A DNA stretch of 64,000 bases from UBA3937 sp050951585 (GCA_050951585.1 JBMNJI010000010.1:1-64000); one strand, 5' to 3'; counted from the stretch's first letter, positions 42,774 through 51,800 are shown. Numbers and translations: made by a program. Notes: generated by a model from the letters alone, not told the origin.

Positions 42774-43577
42774 TTAATCTATGTAATCGATGTAGGCTAT
42801 GAAATCATCTCCGCGCCAATGGTATAATTCCAGCCATCCTGTGTTTTTTTCGCCGTACATTCGTGAAAATAATATGCACCAATCCCCGCTCCGCCACTTT
42901 TGCGCGTCAAAGGTAAAACTGCCATCCGACATCATCGTGTCTTCAATCGTGAAGAGCAAGCCTTTTTCAAAGTACATTTTTTCTTTATTAATATAACCCT
43001 GCTCGCATAGTTCTTCGTATGTTCCGGCAAAGGCAGTCATTTTATACGTATTGCCGAGAATATAGATGAGGGCTGTTTTTTCTGTTGCGGTCATATTCAC
43101 AACACCGGTAAGGTTAAAGGCCAGAATCTCAACATGATCATTTAAGCCCGGATCTACTTTAAATAAGTCATCGATTACTGTCCGATAAAATCCTCCCAGA
43201 TCATCACTCTGACCTTTAATGAGTATTCCTGTGGCGTTGCTTATCCCCATCGGAAAGCTCTCTTGAAGCATACCATCATAAGCTATCTCCACCAGCATTC
43301 CCCTCTCTAGAGCGCTCACGTCAAGTTTATTGCCGTCGGCATCAGTAATAAAAGCTACTTTTTCTCCGTTTAACTGATAAATATCTGCCGGCCCTGCATC
43401 TTCTGCCATATTGGCCAGTAAGAGCGATGTTCCGTTGATGTCCATCACTTTAGCACTCAGGATTGCTTCAGACTTATTAAACAGATCATTCATGGACGGT
43501 CCAACTTGGGTTTGGAAACAGGCATTAAGGCTTAGTCCCATCAGCAGTACCAACAAAAGTATGCTAATTTTCTTCAT
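42774..43577 (-). CDS. Lipoprotein of unknown function
   Basis: A 267-residue lipoprotein. ATG 43577 follows GGAGGAATTGATA; the signal peptide (KKISILLLVLLMGLSLNAC) ends in a lipobox Cys. Residues about 35-110 are an OB-like beta domain (ILSAKVMDINGTSLLLANMA) common in secreted proteins of this type. The rest (YEELCEQGYINKEKMYFEKGLLFTIEDTMMSDGSFTFDAQKWRSG, in parts) matches the broken copy at 44000-44222. The function is not known. It is monocistronic with a terminator. Confidence 0.75.
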   Translation of the reverse strand: MKKISILLLVLLMGLSLNACFQTQVGPSMNDLFNKSEAILSAKVMDINGTSLLLANMAEDAGPADIYQLNGEKVAFITDADGNKLDVSALERGMLVEIAYDGMLQESFPMGISNATGILIKGQSDDLGGFYRTVIDDLFKVDPGLNDHVEILAFNLTGVVNMTATEKTALIYILGNTYKMTAFAGTYEELCEQGYINKEKMYFEKGLLFTIEDTMMSDGSFTFDAQKWRSGDWCILFSRMYGEKNTGWLELYHWRGDDFIAYIDYID

Positions 43578-43654
43578 TATCAATTCCTCCAATATTTTCA
43601 CTTATTACTTTATTTGACTCAATATTTTTAAAAAAGTTCCTGGTGATTTTACCA

Positions 43655-43685
43655 TAAAAAAACAGCCCCATAGGATATATGAGGC
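43655..43685 (-). terminator. Terminator-like hairpin
   Basis: GCCTCATA / TATGGGGC with one wobble pair and TTTTTTT afterwards on the minus strand. It lies downstream of the copper-amine-oxidase-like fragment. Confidence 0.6.
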
Positions 43686-43761
43686 CTTTGAGTAGGAAAC
43701 ACCACAAGACACCGCGAAGGGAAATATTCCTTCTCCCCCAAACAATTCTAGATCTGTTATT

Positions 43762-43899
43762 CTACCACCTGGTAATTTTGATTTCCTGTATTTCTTCGTT
43801 CCAGTCAACAGTAGCATTTAAAACCTCACTGATAAAGCGCACCGGTACAAAGGTACGGCCGTTGATAATAATCTGCGGTGGGCAATCCATTTGCACCAT
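43762..43899 (-). pseudogene. Fragment of a copper amine oxidase N-terminal-like domain
   Basis: A 45-codon frame (ATG 43899, stop TAG 43762) reading PPQIIINGRTFVPVRF followed by ISEVLNATVDWNEEIQEIKI. This is the signature of the Cu amine oxidase N1 repeat domain of secreted Firmicute proteins. A stop codon directly precedes the ATG and there is no ribosome binding site, so it is a remnant of a larger gene. Confidence 0.65.
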
Positions 43900-43999
43900 C
43901 TAGGGCCGAAATGTTACATGAATTTTTTGGGAAATAGAAAACTATCGAGGAAAACCTTCGATAGTTTAAACCAATGCTTTATTTTACTTTTTCACTATT

Positions 44000-44222
44000 T
44001 CACGAAATCCACTCTTCGCCAAGTATGTATTTCCAGCCATCCTTTGTTTTTTTCGCCGTACATTCGCGGTAAAAGAGTGCACCATCCCCACCACGCCACT
44101 TGTCTGCGTTAAAGGTAAAGCTGCCATTTGTCATCTTCGTATCTGTGATCGTGAAGAGCAGCCCTCTTTCAAACAATAATAATTCTTTGTTGATATAACC
44201 CTGCTCACAAAGTTCCTGTCCA
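44000..44222 (-). pseudogene. Broken copy of the lipoprotein C-terminal region
   Basis: About 74 codons (QELCEQGYINKELLLFERGLLF, TDTKMTNGSFTFNADKWRGG, CTAKKTKDGWKYILGEEW) match the last 85 residues of the intact lipoprotein gene at 42774-43577. There is no signal peptide, start or ribosome binding site. A partial duplication that has decayed is the simplest reading. Confidence 0.75.
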
Positions 44223-44304
44223 ATATCCAATGTAATAATTATATCAGATTTTATACCTCATCTAGATTAATCCCCATTTGTAAATGAACGCTTTCGATTA
44301 ATAA

Positions 44305-44355
44305 CAGAAAAGGGTAGTGCCCATATTTATGAAGTGGCACTACCCTTGTTTTATT
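44305..44355. terminator. Bidirectional terminator after the toxin gene
   Basis: AGGGTAGTGCC / GGCACTACCCT 11-bp perfect stem, flanked by an A-rich tract on the left and a T-rich tract on the right, 45 bp beyond the toxin stop. It would end the ppdK-antitoxin-toxin transcript. Confidence 0.85.
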
Positions 44356-44395
44356 TATGCTTCAATATTTATTTTCTCGGATAGTTAATCTGCGC

Positions 44396-44713
44396 CTACA
44401 AAAACCAGCCATAGTCCTGACGTGTATCGACAACCGCGTCCACATATACGGTGTTTTCCTTGATTTGATAGACCAATAGATACCTTTTCTCCAATAAGAG
44501 TTTTCGGTATTTTCCTGACGAAATCAGCTGGTCAACCAGCCATGGATTTCTTTCTGGGAACTGTTCCAATGACTTTGCTCTTACTTGAAAGTCTTCAATT
44601 AACCGCGTGGCTGCATGCTCACTAACCTGTGCCAGAAACCGTGCGTGTGATACCAGCATTTGCTTGGCCTCATCGGAAATAACTACGGTGTACCGTTTAT
44701 TTTCGCTGTCCAT
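44396..44713 (-). CDS. RelE/ParE-type toxin
   Basis: A 105-residue protein of the RelE/ParE fold: VVISDEAKQMLVSHARFLAQ near the start, LIEDFQVRAKSLEQFPERNPWL, then YRKLLLEKRYLLVYQIKENTVYVDAVVDTRQDYGWFL, read in parts. Members are mRNA interferases or gyrase poisons neutralised by a cognate antitoxin; which type is not clear here. It overlaps the truncated antitoxin by 17 bp. The catalytic Arg and Tyr positions of RelE are partly present (KYRKLL, YLLVYQI), so it may be active. Confidence 0.78.
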   Translation of the reverse strand: MDSENKRYTVVISDEAKQMLVSHARFLAQVSEHAATRLIEDFQVRAKSLEQFPERNPWLVDQLISSGKYRKLLLEKRYLLVYQIKENTVYVDAVVDTRQDYGWFL

Positions 44714-44864
44714 CTAGCACCTCTCGGACTGCTGCTTTCATCATAGCAGAGACCTCGTCAATGGAATAACCCGGTTTTCCATTGAGCCTGCCTTCTTCTG
44801 CAGCAACCAGGTTTTCCCGTAGCCGAAGCATACTTTCCCTTCTTGCAAAAGTTTCAATATCCAT
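44697..44864 (-). CDS. Truncated Phd/YefM-type antitoxin, possibly coupled to ppdK
   Basis: The Phd/YefM homology starts at LTKNGEGDLVVMDIETFARRE (codon at 44897) and runs to the end, VREVLDGQRK. The first 30-35 residues (DNA-binding half and start) are gone. Upstream, the frame runs into ppdK in a different frame. The first usable ATG is 44864, eight bases before the ppdK stop codon, so a 55-residue product could be made by translational coupling. It would keep the toxin-binding C-terminal part (SMLRLRENLVAAEEG) but not operator binding. A non-coding remnant is the other option. Confidence 0.5.
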   Translation of the reverse strand: MDIETFARRESMLRLRENLVAAEEGRLNGKPGYSIDEVSAMMKAAVREVLDGQRK

Positions 44865-47523
44865 GACCACAAGATCCCCTTCTCCGTTTTTTGTAAGATT
44901 GAGCGGCCGCAAGCCTGGCAATCGGCACCCTGAACGGCGAGCAACTGACGAAATCCAAACCAATCAGATGGCAGAACTCTACCGAATTGGGTTCACCGCC
45001 ATGCTCTCCGCAAATACCGATCAAGAGATCCGGTTTTTGCGCCCGACCCTTTTGTACGGCCATTTTCATGAGCTCTCCTACGCCGTCCCGATCGATGACC
45101 ATAAAGGGATCCTCTTTGAGGATTTTCTTATCAAGATAGTCATGCATAAATTTCCCTTCCGCATCATCACGGCTAAACCCGAGCGTAGTCTGGGTAAGGT
45201 CATTGGTCCCGAAGGAGAAGAAGTCTGCGGACTCCGCTAATTTATCAGCAACAACACAGGCCCGCGGTAACTCAATCATGGTTCCTACCGCATACTCAAA
45301 TTCTACCCCTGAGGTAGCCATTGTCTCTTTCGCTATCTTGACAACTTCTTCCTTCAAATAACCTAATTCATTCGGATGAATAACCAGCGGAATTTCTACT
45401 TCCGGGAATACCTTATAACCTTCCTTCACTAGGCGCGCTGTGGCCTGGAAAATAGCCTTAGCCTGCATCCGGTATATCTCGGGATAACTTACGCCCAAGC
45501 GGCAACCTCTGTGCCCGAGCATCGGGTTAAACTCATGCAGGCTTCTGGCCTTTGCGAGAATAAATTCCTTCTCGGCAATTTCCTTCTTGTTTCCGCCCTT
45601 CAGCCTTAACTCAGCAATTTCAATCGCCAGTTCCTCGGCATTCGGCAGGAATTCATGCAAAGGAGGATCCAATAAACGAATTGTGACAGGGAATCCGGTC
45701 ATGGCTTTTAAGATCCCGTAGAAATCCCCTTCCTGAATCGGGAGTAATTTCGCTAAGGCAGCCTCCCTTTCCTCGATTGTATCGGACATAATCATTTCCT
45801 GCACAATCGGGATACGATCGGGAGCCATAAACATATGTTCTGTCCGGCAAAGGCCTATTCCTTCGGCACCAAATTCCCGTGCTTTAGCCGAATCATTGGG
45901 TGTATCGGCATTAGTACGAATACCCAGCTTCCTGAATTCATCGGCCCACTCCAGAATGGTCTGGAATTCACCGCTTAATTCCGGATCGATCATTTTGACT
46001 TCACCTAACATAACACAGCCGGTACTGCCATCGAGAGAAACAACGTCACCTTCTTTGATAACCAGGTCTTTGACTCTGATTACTCCCGCATTTTCATCAA
46101 TCTTTAAAGCATCACAACCGCAAACGCAGCATTTGCCCATGCCACGGGCCACAACAGCAGCATGGCTGGTCATGCCGCCCCGGCTGGTTAAAATACCTTG
46201 CGCCGCCACAATGCCATGAATATCATCAGGTGTTGTTTCCGTACTAACGAGAATGACCTTTTTCCCTAACTTGCCTAACTCTTCTGCCTTGTCCGCACTT
46301 AATACAACTTCGCCGCAGGCAGCTCCCGGAGAGGCGGGCAGACCCTTGGCAATGACCTCTTGTTTCACACTGGTGTCGATTCTTCTATGTAATAATTGAT
46401 CAAGGGAAGCAGGATCAACCCTTAACACCGCTTCTTCCTTGGTAATTAACCCTTCGGCCTGCAAATCGACAGCAACTTTTACAGCGGCATGGGCCGTTCT
46501 TTTTCCGGTTCTTGTTTGCAGCATATACAGTTTACCGCGTTCAATCGTAAATTCGATATCCTGCATATCCCGGTAATGATCTTCTAATGTTTTGCAGATC
46601 TTCGCAAATTGCGCATATACTTCCGGTGAATCCTTCTCTAAATGAGAAATCGGATTCGGAGTACGAATTCCGGCAACCACGTCTTCACCCTGGGCATTCA
46701 TTAAATATTCACCGTAAATCTTCTTTTCCCCGGTGGAAGGATTACGGGTAAAGGCAACCCCTGTCCCGGAATCATCACCCACATTGCCGAACACCATCGA
46801 TTGCACGTTAACAGCGGTCCCTAATTCGTCGGAAATCTTGTTGATCTTCCGGTATACTTCTGCTCTGGGATTGTACCAGGAACTGAACACTGCGCAGATG
46901 GCCATGATTAATTGTTCCTTGGGATCGGTGGGAAATTCACGACCGGTTTCCTTTTTCACGATCTCCTTGTATGCGGCAATAACCTTTTTCAGGCCTGCCG
47001 GTGTCAAATCTTTATCTGAGGGGGCGCCGGTTTCTTCCTTGACCTTTTCCAGGGCTGCTTCAAAATTCTTATGCTCAACTTCCATGACGACATTACCAAA
47101 CATCTGAATAAACCGTCTGTAACAATCCAAGACAAAACGTTCGTTATTGGTCTGCTTAATCATTCCTTGAACAGTATTTTCATTTAAGCCGAGGTTTAAA
47201 ATGGTATCCATCATTCCCGGCATGGAAATGGGTGCCCCGGAACGTACAGAAACAAGCAAGGGATTCTCGGCATCGCCAAATTTTCTCCCGGTTTCCTTCT
47301 CGACTTCCTTTAATTTCGCCCACATATCTTCTTCCATACCGGCCGGAAATTTCTTCCCTAACTTGTAGTACTCTTTACAGGCTTGCGTTGTAATGGTTAA
47401 TCCGGGAGGTACGGGAAGCCCAATCGTTCTCATTTCCGCCAGGTTGGCCCCTTTGCCGCCCAATAATGCTTTCATGTCTGCTCTTCCTTCATTAAACAGG
47501 TAAACATATTTAAACTTTTCCAC
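44854..47523 (-). CDS. ppdK: Pyruvate, phosphate dikinase PpdK
   Basis: An 889-residue enzyme that interconverts pyruvate, ATP and Pi with PEP, AMP and PPi in the cytoplasm. The ATP-grasp N-terminal part (LGGKGANLAEMRTIGLPVPPG), the phospho-histidine domain (TSRGGMTSHAAVVARGMGK) and the C-terminal TIM barrel (RTEHMFMAPDR; GICGEHGGEPNSVEF; CSPFRVPIARLAAAQ) are all present. GTG 47523 is the start. The normal end is RLAAAQ plus a few residues. Here the last 14 codons (from SYKKRR) are read from antitoxin DNA in another frame, so the native tail has been replaced; this is past the active site. It follows a CcpN-like repressor gene by 39 bp. Confidence 0.96.
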   Translation of the reverse strand: MEKFKYVYLFNEGRADMKALLGGKGANLAEMRTIGLPVPPGLTITTQACKEYYKLGKKFPAGMEEDMWAKLKEVEKETGRKFGDAENPLLVSVRSGAPISMPGMMDTILNLGLNENTVQGMIKQTNNERFVLDCYRRFIQMFGNVVMEVEHKNFEAALEKVKEETGAPSDKDLTPAGLKKVIAAYKEIVKKETGREFPTDPKEQLIMAICAVFSSWYNPRAEVYRKINKISDELGTAVNVQSMVFGNVGDDSGTGVAFTRNPSTGEKKIYGEYLMNAQGEDVVAGIRTPNPISHLEKDSPEVYAQFAKICKTLEDHYRDMQDIEFTIERGKLYMLQTRTGKRTAHAAVKVAVDLQAEGLITKEEAVLRVDPASLDQLLHRRIDTSVKQEVIAKGLPASPGAACGEVVLSADKAEELGKLGKKVILVSTETTPDDIHGIVAAQGILTSRGGMTSHAAVVARGMGKCCVCGCDALKIDENAGVIRVKDLVIKEGDVVSLDGSTGCVMLGEVKMIDPELSGEFQTILEWADEFRKLGIRTNADTPNDSAKAREFGAEGIGLCRTEHMFMAPDRIPIVQEMIMSDTIEEREAALAKLLPIQEGDFYGILKAMTGFPVTIRLLDPPLHEFLPNAEELAIEIAELRLKGGNKKEIAEKEFILAKARSLHEFNPMLGHRGCRLGVSYPEIYRMQAKAIFQATARLVKEGYKVFPEVEIPLVIHPNELGYLKEEVVKIAKETMATSGVEFEYAVGTMIELPRACVVADKLAESADFFSFGTNDLTQTTLGFSRDDAEGKFMHDYLDKKILKEDPFMVIDRDGVGELMKMAVQKGRAQKPDLLIGICGEHGGEPNSVEFCHLIGLDFVSCSPFRVPIARLAAAQSYKKRRRGSCGHGY

Positions 47524-47561
47524 TGACCATTCACCTCAACAATAAATTTGTAAGTAGTTAA

Positions 47562-48218
47562 TTAGTCACACTTCAGTTTAATTACATTATAACCAAGTTC
47601 CACAAAAGCTTTCGTAATAGTCGATTTGGTAATCCGTCCGATTACCTCCAGCCCTTCATGTCCATTGTGAAAAGTCGGTTTGACCACAGGAAGGGAATCG
47701 ATCTCATGCTCAACCAACTTTTTTGCGGCATTCCACAAAGTATCATCAGCATCTACGGTAACAAGATTAGGCATTCTCGTCATAATTACATTAATCGGTA
47801 TTTTATGAATATCCGCCTGTCCAAGTACAATTTTTAATAGGTCTTTGCGGGAAACTACCCCCTCTAAAATGCCCCCATCGCTGACAATATACAAAGAACC
47901 TACATCATTAATAAACAGGCTGACAATAGAATCATAGACAGTCACATTTTCATCAATTACTACTGGATTAGCCATCCACTCCTTAATCATCAGCTCTTTC
48001 ACTATTTCAGCTGCCTGGGATGGAATTTGCTTTCCTGCCAAATAATACCCTACTCTGGGACGTGCCTCTAACAGACCGGCCTTTGTCAATAGAGCAAAGT
48101 CGGGGCGCAAGGTAGCTCTCACCACCCCAAGGATATCAGCTATGTCTTCGCCGATAATTGGTCCTTGTTCCTGCACAATTTTTAAAATCTGCTCCTGGCG
48201 CTCCGTTAAACGTATCAT
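47562..48218 (-). CDS. CcpN-like transcriptional repressor (HTH plus CBS pair)
   Basis: A 218-residue regulator. Residues 1-60 are a winged helix (LTERQEQILKIVQEQGPIIGEDIADILG). Residues about 77-215 hold two CBS domains (MIKEWMANPVVIDENVTVYDSIV; IMTRMPNLVTVDADDTLWNAAKKLVEHEIDSLPVV, in parts). CcpN of Bacillus senses ATP/ADP and represses gluconeogenic genes; ppdK is a plausible target here. AGGAGGTGATC precedes ATG 48218. A palindromic match to the CcpN operator overlaps its promoter, so it may repress itself and ppdK. Confidence 0.85.
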   Translation of the reverse strand: MIRLTERQEQILKIVQEQGPIIGEDIADILGVVRATLRPDFALLTKAGLLEARPRVGYYLAGKQIPSQAAEIVKELMIKEWMANPVVIDENVTVYDSIVSLFINDVGSLYIVSDGGILEGVVSRKDLLKIVLGQADIHKIPINVIMTRMPNLVTVDADDTLWNAAKKLVEHEIDSLPVVKPTFHNGHEGLEVIGRITKSTITKAFVELGYNVIKLKCD

Positions 48219-48264
48219 GATCACCTCCTAACTCAGGAATATGTTACCAGATTTACTTCCATAA

Positions 48265-48283
48265 TATGATATACTATATCACA
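48265..48283 (-). promoter_or_regulatory. Candidate CcpN operator over the repressor promoter
   Basis: TATGATATACT (48265-48275, plus) fits the CcpN consensus TRTGHYATAYW fully, and TGTGATATAGT on the other strand (48283-48273) fits at 10 of 11. Together they form the palindrome TGATATAGTATATCA, overlapping the minus-strand -10 TATAGT. Confidence 0.6.
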
Positions 48284-48364
48284 TTTTAATATATATTCTA
48301 CCATATTTAAAGAAAAATAATTCCATATTTTTTGAAAAGCGGCAAATATTTTAGACCAGCCCCT

Positions 48365-50440
48365 TTATGCACCTATTTTCGCTAAATCGCCAACCCTTTG
48401 GGTCAAAGCAACTACCTTCTCCAAGAGGCCTAAACGGTTAATCCGCACCTGCCGCTCATCAGCCATGACCATTACTGCCGTAAAGAAATGATTAATTGGT
48501 TCTGCTAAATCCGCCAGGGCGAGAACCATCCCTTGATAATCCCTCTGCTTCTCCAAGGGATCAATTTTAGCCGCCACATTCCCGATTGCTGCAAAAAGCT
48601 CTTTCTCCGTCTCATCCACAAAAAAGACCGGATCAATCTCCCCCTCCTCTTTCTTCGCGGCCAGATTATACGCCCGGGTGAAGGAGACAAGTAAATCCTG
48701 ATACTTTTCGTTATCTTTCAAGGCGGACAAAGCATCCGCTCTCGCCACCGTGCTTAAAAGATCGCCATATTCGATTCCCAATACTGCCTCGATCACATCA
48801 TAGCGGTGTCCTTTGTCGGCGAGGATATTCTTTAAACGGGTCTGGAAAAACTCTTTTATCTTGGCCGCCGTTTGTGCTCCTAGACAGGCTTCATCAACAA
48901 TTCCCCGATAATTGGCGAGGGCAAGCTCCACCAACTGGTCAAGGTGCAGTTCCAGCCCATGCTCCAACATAATCAAACAAATACCCATCGCTTGCCTTCT
49001 TAAGGCATAAGGATCCTGGGAGCCGGTCGGTTCAATGCCAATCGCAAAGCATCCGGCCAGTGTATCTGCCTTGTCGGCAATACTGACTAAGGCCCCGGCC
49101 AGACTTGCCGGTAAGGCATCACCGGCAAAACGGGGCTGATAGTGTTCTAAAATAGCGTTCGCTACCCCTTCTCTTTCCCCGGAGAGGAGCGCATAATAAC
49201 GACCCATAATGCCTTGCAACTCCGGGAATTCGTAGACCATATTCGTGACCAGATCAGCCTTGGCCAACTGAGCTGCCCGGCAAGCGTCGGCGGTAACTTG
49301 CTTTTCTGCCCCGATTTTTTCCGCTATACATTCAACCAGCTTCGTAATGCGCTGGGCTTTTTGGGCAATAGTACCCAGACTTTCCTGAAAGACAACCTTC
49401 TGGAGGCGAGGCAAATATTCTTCCAGCTTAATTTTCTGGTCTTCCTCCCAGAAAAAGCGGGCGTCAGCCAAACGGGCCTTCAACACTTTTTCATTTCCGG
49501 CCTGCACAATGTCCAAATGGTCGGCGTTGCCATTCCGCACGGTTATAAAATGTGGCAACAGCTTGCCATCCCGGCCACGCACCGGGAAATAACGCTGGTG
49601 CTCCCGCATGGGGGTGATAACCACTTCTTCAGGCATCTGCAAGTATTCTGCGGCAATGTTTCCGGTTAAAGCAGTAGGCCATTCGATTAAGTAGATTACC
49701 TCCTCCAATAACTCAGCATCCTCTTCTACCGTGCCTTGTACCTTTTCCGCCTCCGCCTGAATCTGCCGCCAGCATTCCGCTCTTCTCGCCTCCTGATCCA
49801 CCAGCACGAAATTCTCCCGCATCTGGTCGAGGTAGGTTTGGGGGCGCGTTATTTCCAGCGCTTGCTTCCCTAAAAAGCGATGTCCCCGGCTGAGCTTTCC
49901 TGCCTGCAGACCCGCTATTTCCACCGGAATTACCTTTTCGTCAAGTAAAGAAACCAGCCACCTGATCGGGCGGGCAAAACGCATCTCCAAACTGCCCCAG
50001 CGCATCGGTTTCGGAAAATTTAAGCTCATAATTAACTGGGGCACAATCTCCGGTAATACTTCCTCGGCAGGTCTTCCCTTTACTTCCTTCTGGGCAAAAA
50101 CATATTCACCGTTTCCGGTCTCTTTGCAAATCAAACTTTCCACCGTCACGCCCTGGGAGCGGGCAAATCCTTGGGCCGCTTTTGTCGGCTGGCCCTCCGC
50201 ATCAAAAGCAGCCTTTTTGGCGGGGCCGCGGACTTCTTCCCGCAAATCCTCCCCAAACGCAGCCAGATCTTCCACAAAAAGAACAAGCCGCCGCGGCGTC
50301 CCCATTGTCCGAAGAGACTTATAGCCGATTCTTTGCTCCTGCAGCTTTTGCTCCGCAGTTGCCTGCAGTTCAGCCAGTGCTCCGGCCATAAACTTGGCCG
50401 GTATTTCCTCTGTGCCAATCTCCAACAGATAATCTGCCAT
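48365..50440 (-). CDS. glyS: Glycine--tRNA ligase beta subunit
   Basis: A 691-residue beta subunit of the alpha2beta2 glycyl-tRNA synthetase. It starts ADYLLEIGTEEIPAKFM, has TPRRLVLFV, TLAGCFAIGIEPTGSQDPYALRRQAMGIC, in parts, and a C-terminal anticodon-binding region. It attaches glycine to tRNA together with GlyQ. GGGGAGGTAAAGTAAG precedes ATG 50440, one base after the glyQ stop. Confidence 0.97.
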   Translation of the reverse strand: MADYLLEIGTEEIPAKFMAGALAELQATAEQKLQEQRIGYKSLRTMGTPRRLVLFVEDLAAFGEDLREEVRGPAKKAAFDAEGQPTKAAQGFARSQGVTVESLICKETGNGEYVFAQKEVKGRPAEEVLPEIVPQLIMSLNFPKPMRWGSLEMRFARPIRWLVSLLDEKVIPVEIAGLQAGKLSRGHRFLGKQALEITRPQTYLDQMRENFVLVDQEARRAECWRQIQAEAEKVQGTVEEDAELLEEVIYLIEWPTALTGNIAAEYLQMPEEVVITPMREHQRYFPVRGRDGKLLPHFITVRNGNADHLDIVQAGNEKVLKARLADARFFWEEDQKIKLEEYLPRLQKVVFQESLGTIAQKAQRITKLVECIAEKIGAEKQVTADACRAAQLAKADLVTNMVYEFPELQGIMGRYYALLSGEREGVANAILEHYQPRFAGDALPASLAGALVSIADKADTLAGCFAIGIEPTGSQDPYALRRQAMGICLIMLEHGLELHLDQLVELALANYRGIVDEACLGAQTAAKIKEFFQTRLKNILADKGHRYDVIEAVLGIEYGDLLSTVARADALSALKDNEKYQDLLVSFTRAYNLAAKKEEGEIDPVFFVDETEKELFAAIGNVAAKIDPLEKQRDYQGMVLALADLAEPINHFFTAVMVMADERQVRINRLGLLEKVVALTQRVGDLAKIGA

Positions 50441-50441
50441 C

Positions 50442-51380
50442 TTACTTTACCTCCCCTGCCGTGGTTGTGCTCGTTGTTTCGGCTGTTTCGGCTGCCCCTG
50501 CTGTCCCGGTTTTCATTAGAGGATAACCTAATGCCTCCCGTTGCTCCACATAACCCTGGGCACACCTTTTAGCCATATTCCGGACCCGGGTAACAAAACC
50601 GGTGCGTTCCGTCACACTGATCGCGCCCCGCGCCTCCAGCAAATTGAACGTATGCGAACATTTCAGCACATAATCGTAAGCAGGCTGCACGAGCCCTTTT
50701 TCAATGACACGCATGGCTTCTTTTTCGTAGGCATCAAACAACCGGAAAAGCAGTTCGGTATCCGCCACCTCAAAATTATAGTGGGAGTAATCTACTTCTC
50801 CCTGATGGTGAACATCCCCATACGTAATCCCGTTCACCCATTCGATCTCATACACACTTTCCTTGCCCTGAATAAACATCGCTAACCGCTCAATCCCGTA
50901 AGTAATCTCCGCACAGACCGGGTGACAATCAATCCCGCCGCACTGCTGGAAATACGTGAACTGAGTAACTTCCATCCCATCCAGCCAAACCTCCCAGCCT
51001 AAGCCCCAGGCCCCCAGGGTGGGAGATTCCCAGTTATCCTCCACAAAACGGATGTCGTGCTCCAGGGGATTAATCCCCAGTTCCCGCAAGCTCTCCAGAT
51101 AAAGCTCCTGCACATTATCCGGTGACGGTTTTAAAATCACCTGATATTGATAATAATGCTGTAAACGGTTCGGATTCTCTCCATAGCGACCATCGGTAGG
51201 GCGACGGGACGGCTCCACATATGCCACATTCCACGGCTCCGGCCCTAAAGCCCGTAAAAAAGTTGCCGGATTCATGGTTCCTGCCCCTTTTTCTAAGTCA
51301 TACGGCTGTTGAATAATACAGCCATGCTCTCCCCAAAATTTATTCAGGGCTAAGATAATCTCCTGAAAATTCATCTTCAT
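50442..51380 (-). CDS. glyQ: Glycine--tRNA ligase alpha subunit
   Basis: A 312-residue catalytic alpha subunit. MNFQEIILALNKFWGEHGC, YVEPSRRPTDGRYGENPNRLQHYYQYQV and GWEVWLDGMEVTQFTYFQQ, in parts, are diagnostic. The C-terminus ends in a short Thr/Ala-rich tail. ATG 51380 or 51374 (MKMNFQ) is the start; both lie behind AAGGAGTGAAGCAGGA. The T-box leader upstream controls it by uncharged tRNA-Gly. It is co-transcribed with glyS. Confidence 0.96.
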   Translation of the reverse strand: MKMNFQEIILALNKFWGEHGCIIQQPYDLEKGAGTMNPATFLRALGPEPWNVAYVEPSRRPTDGRYGENPNRLQHYYQYQVILKPSPDNVQELYLESLRELGINPLEHDIRFVEDNWESPTLGAWGLGWEVWLDGMEVTQFTYFQQCGGIDCHPVCAEITYGIERLAMFIQGKESVYEIEWVNGITYGDVHHQGEVDYSHYNFEVADTELLFRLFDAYEKEAMRVIEKGLVQPAYDYVLKCSHTFNLLEARGAISVTERTGFVTRVRNMAKRCAQGYVEQREALGYPLMKTGTAGAAETAETTSTTTAGEVK

Positions 51381-51429
51381 TCTTCCTGCTTCACTCCTTT
51401 TTTTCGCGACAAGAAAGATTAAGCGGAAA

Positions 51430-51715
51430 ATAAAAAAATAACCCCTCATCACTGTAGCATTATGCCACAGGGACGAGAGGCAACTCCCGCGGTTCCACCC
51501 TGCTTGATCCCTAATCAATGGCTACTTCGCCTTTCGCCAAAAGAGCCATGCTTGAAGAGGGATCCTCTTTTTTTAAGCGGTTCAGGGTTGCCTGTTCCCT
51601 GCTGTCCCCGGTCGGGCTTGCACTAACCCCGACTCGCTGAATGTCCCTCCAGCAGATACTTTTCCCCTTCATCACCGGTAAGCATCATTAAATTCACGAT
51701 CGAAAACGCATGCTT
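51430..51715 (-). promoter_or_regulatory. T-box riboswitch leader of glyQS
   Basis: The T-box sequence AGGGTGGAACCGCGGG occurs at 51503-51488, followed by the terminator stem CCTCTCGTCCCTGTGGCA / TGCTACAGTGATGAGGGG and a run of T (down to about 51430). Upstream there is stem I (from about 51700), with GGGGAAAAGTATCTG, CGGGG/CCCGACCG arms and a possible Gly specifier GGC in GAACAGGCAACC. Uncharged tRNA-Gly would favour the antiterminator. Confidence 0.9.
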
Positions 51716-51727
51716 TATTCTAGCAAT

Positions 51728-51756
51728 AATCTACCAAAGCATTTTTTCTTTGTCAA
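51728..51756 (-). promoter_or_regulatory. Promoter of the glyQS T-box transcript
   Basis: Minus-strand TTGACA (51756-51751), 17-bp spacer, TAGATT (51733-51728), immediately upstream of the T-box leader. Confidence 0.75.
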
Positions 51757-51800
51757 CATATAAATATGCTAATAAATATGCTTCCTAAACAATCAGCGCC

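Noticed and set aside
43605..43817. 70-codon minus-strand frame
   Set aside because: It overlaps the copper-amine-oxidase-like fragment in another frame and lacks a ribosome binding site or known motif.
44865..44963. Longer start for the antitoxin (MVWISSVARRSG)
   Set aside because: This stretch is ppdK coding sequence in another frame; antitoxin homology begins only near 44897.
51503..51518. Upstream extension of glyQ to 51518
   Set aside because: Those codons are the T-box and terminator of the leader; the normal start is MNFQEIILAL-type at 51374-51380.
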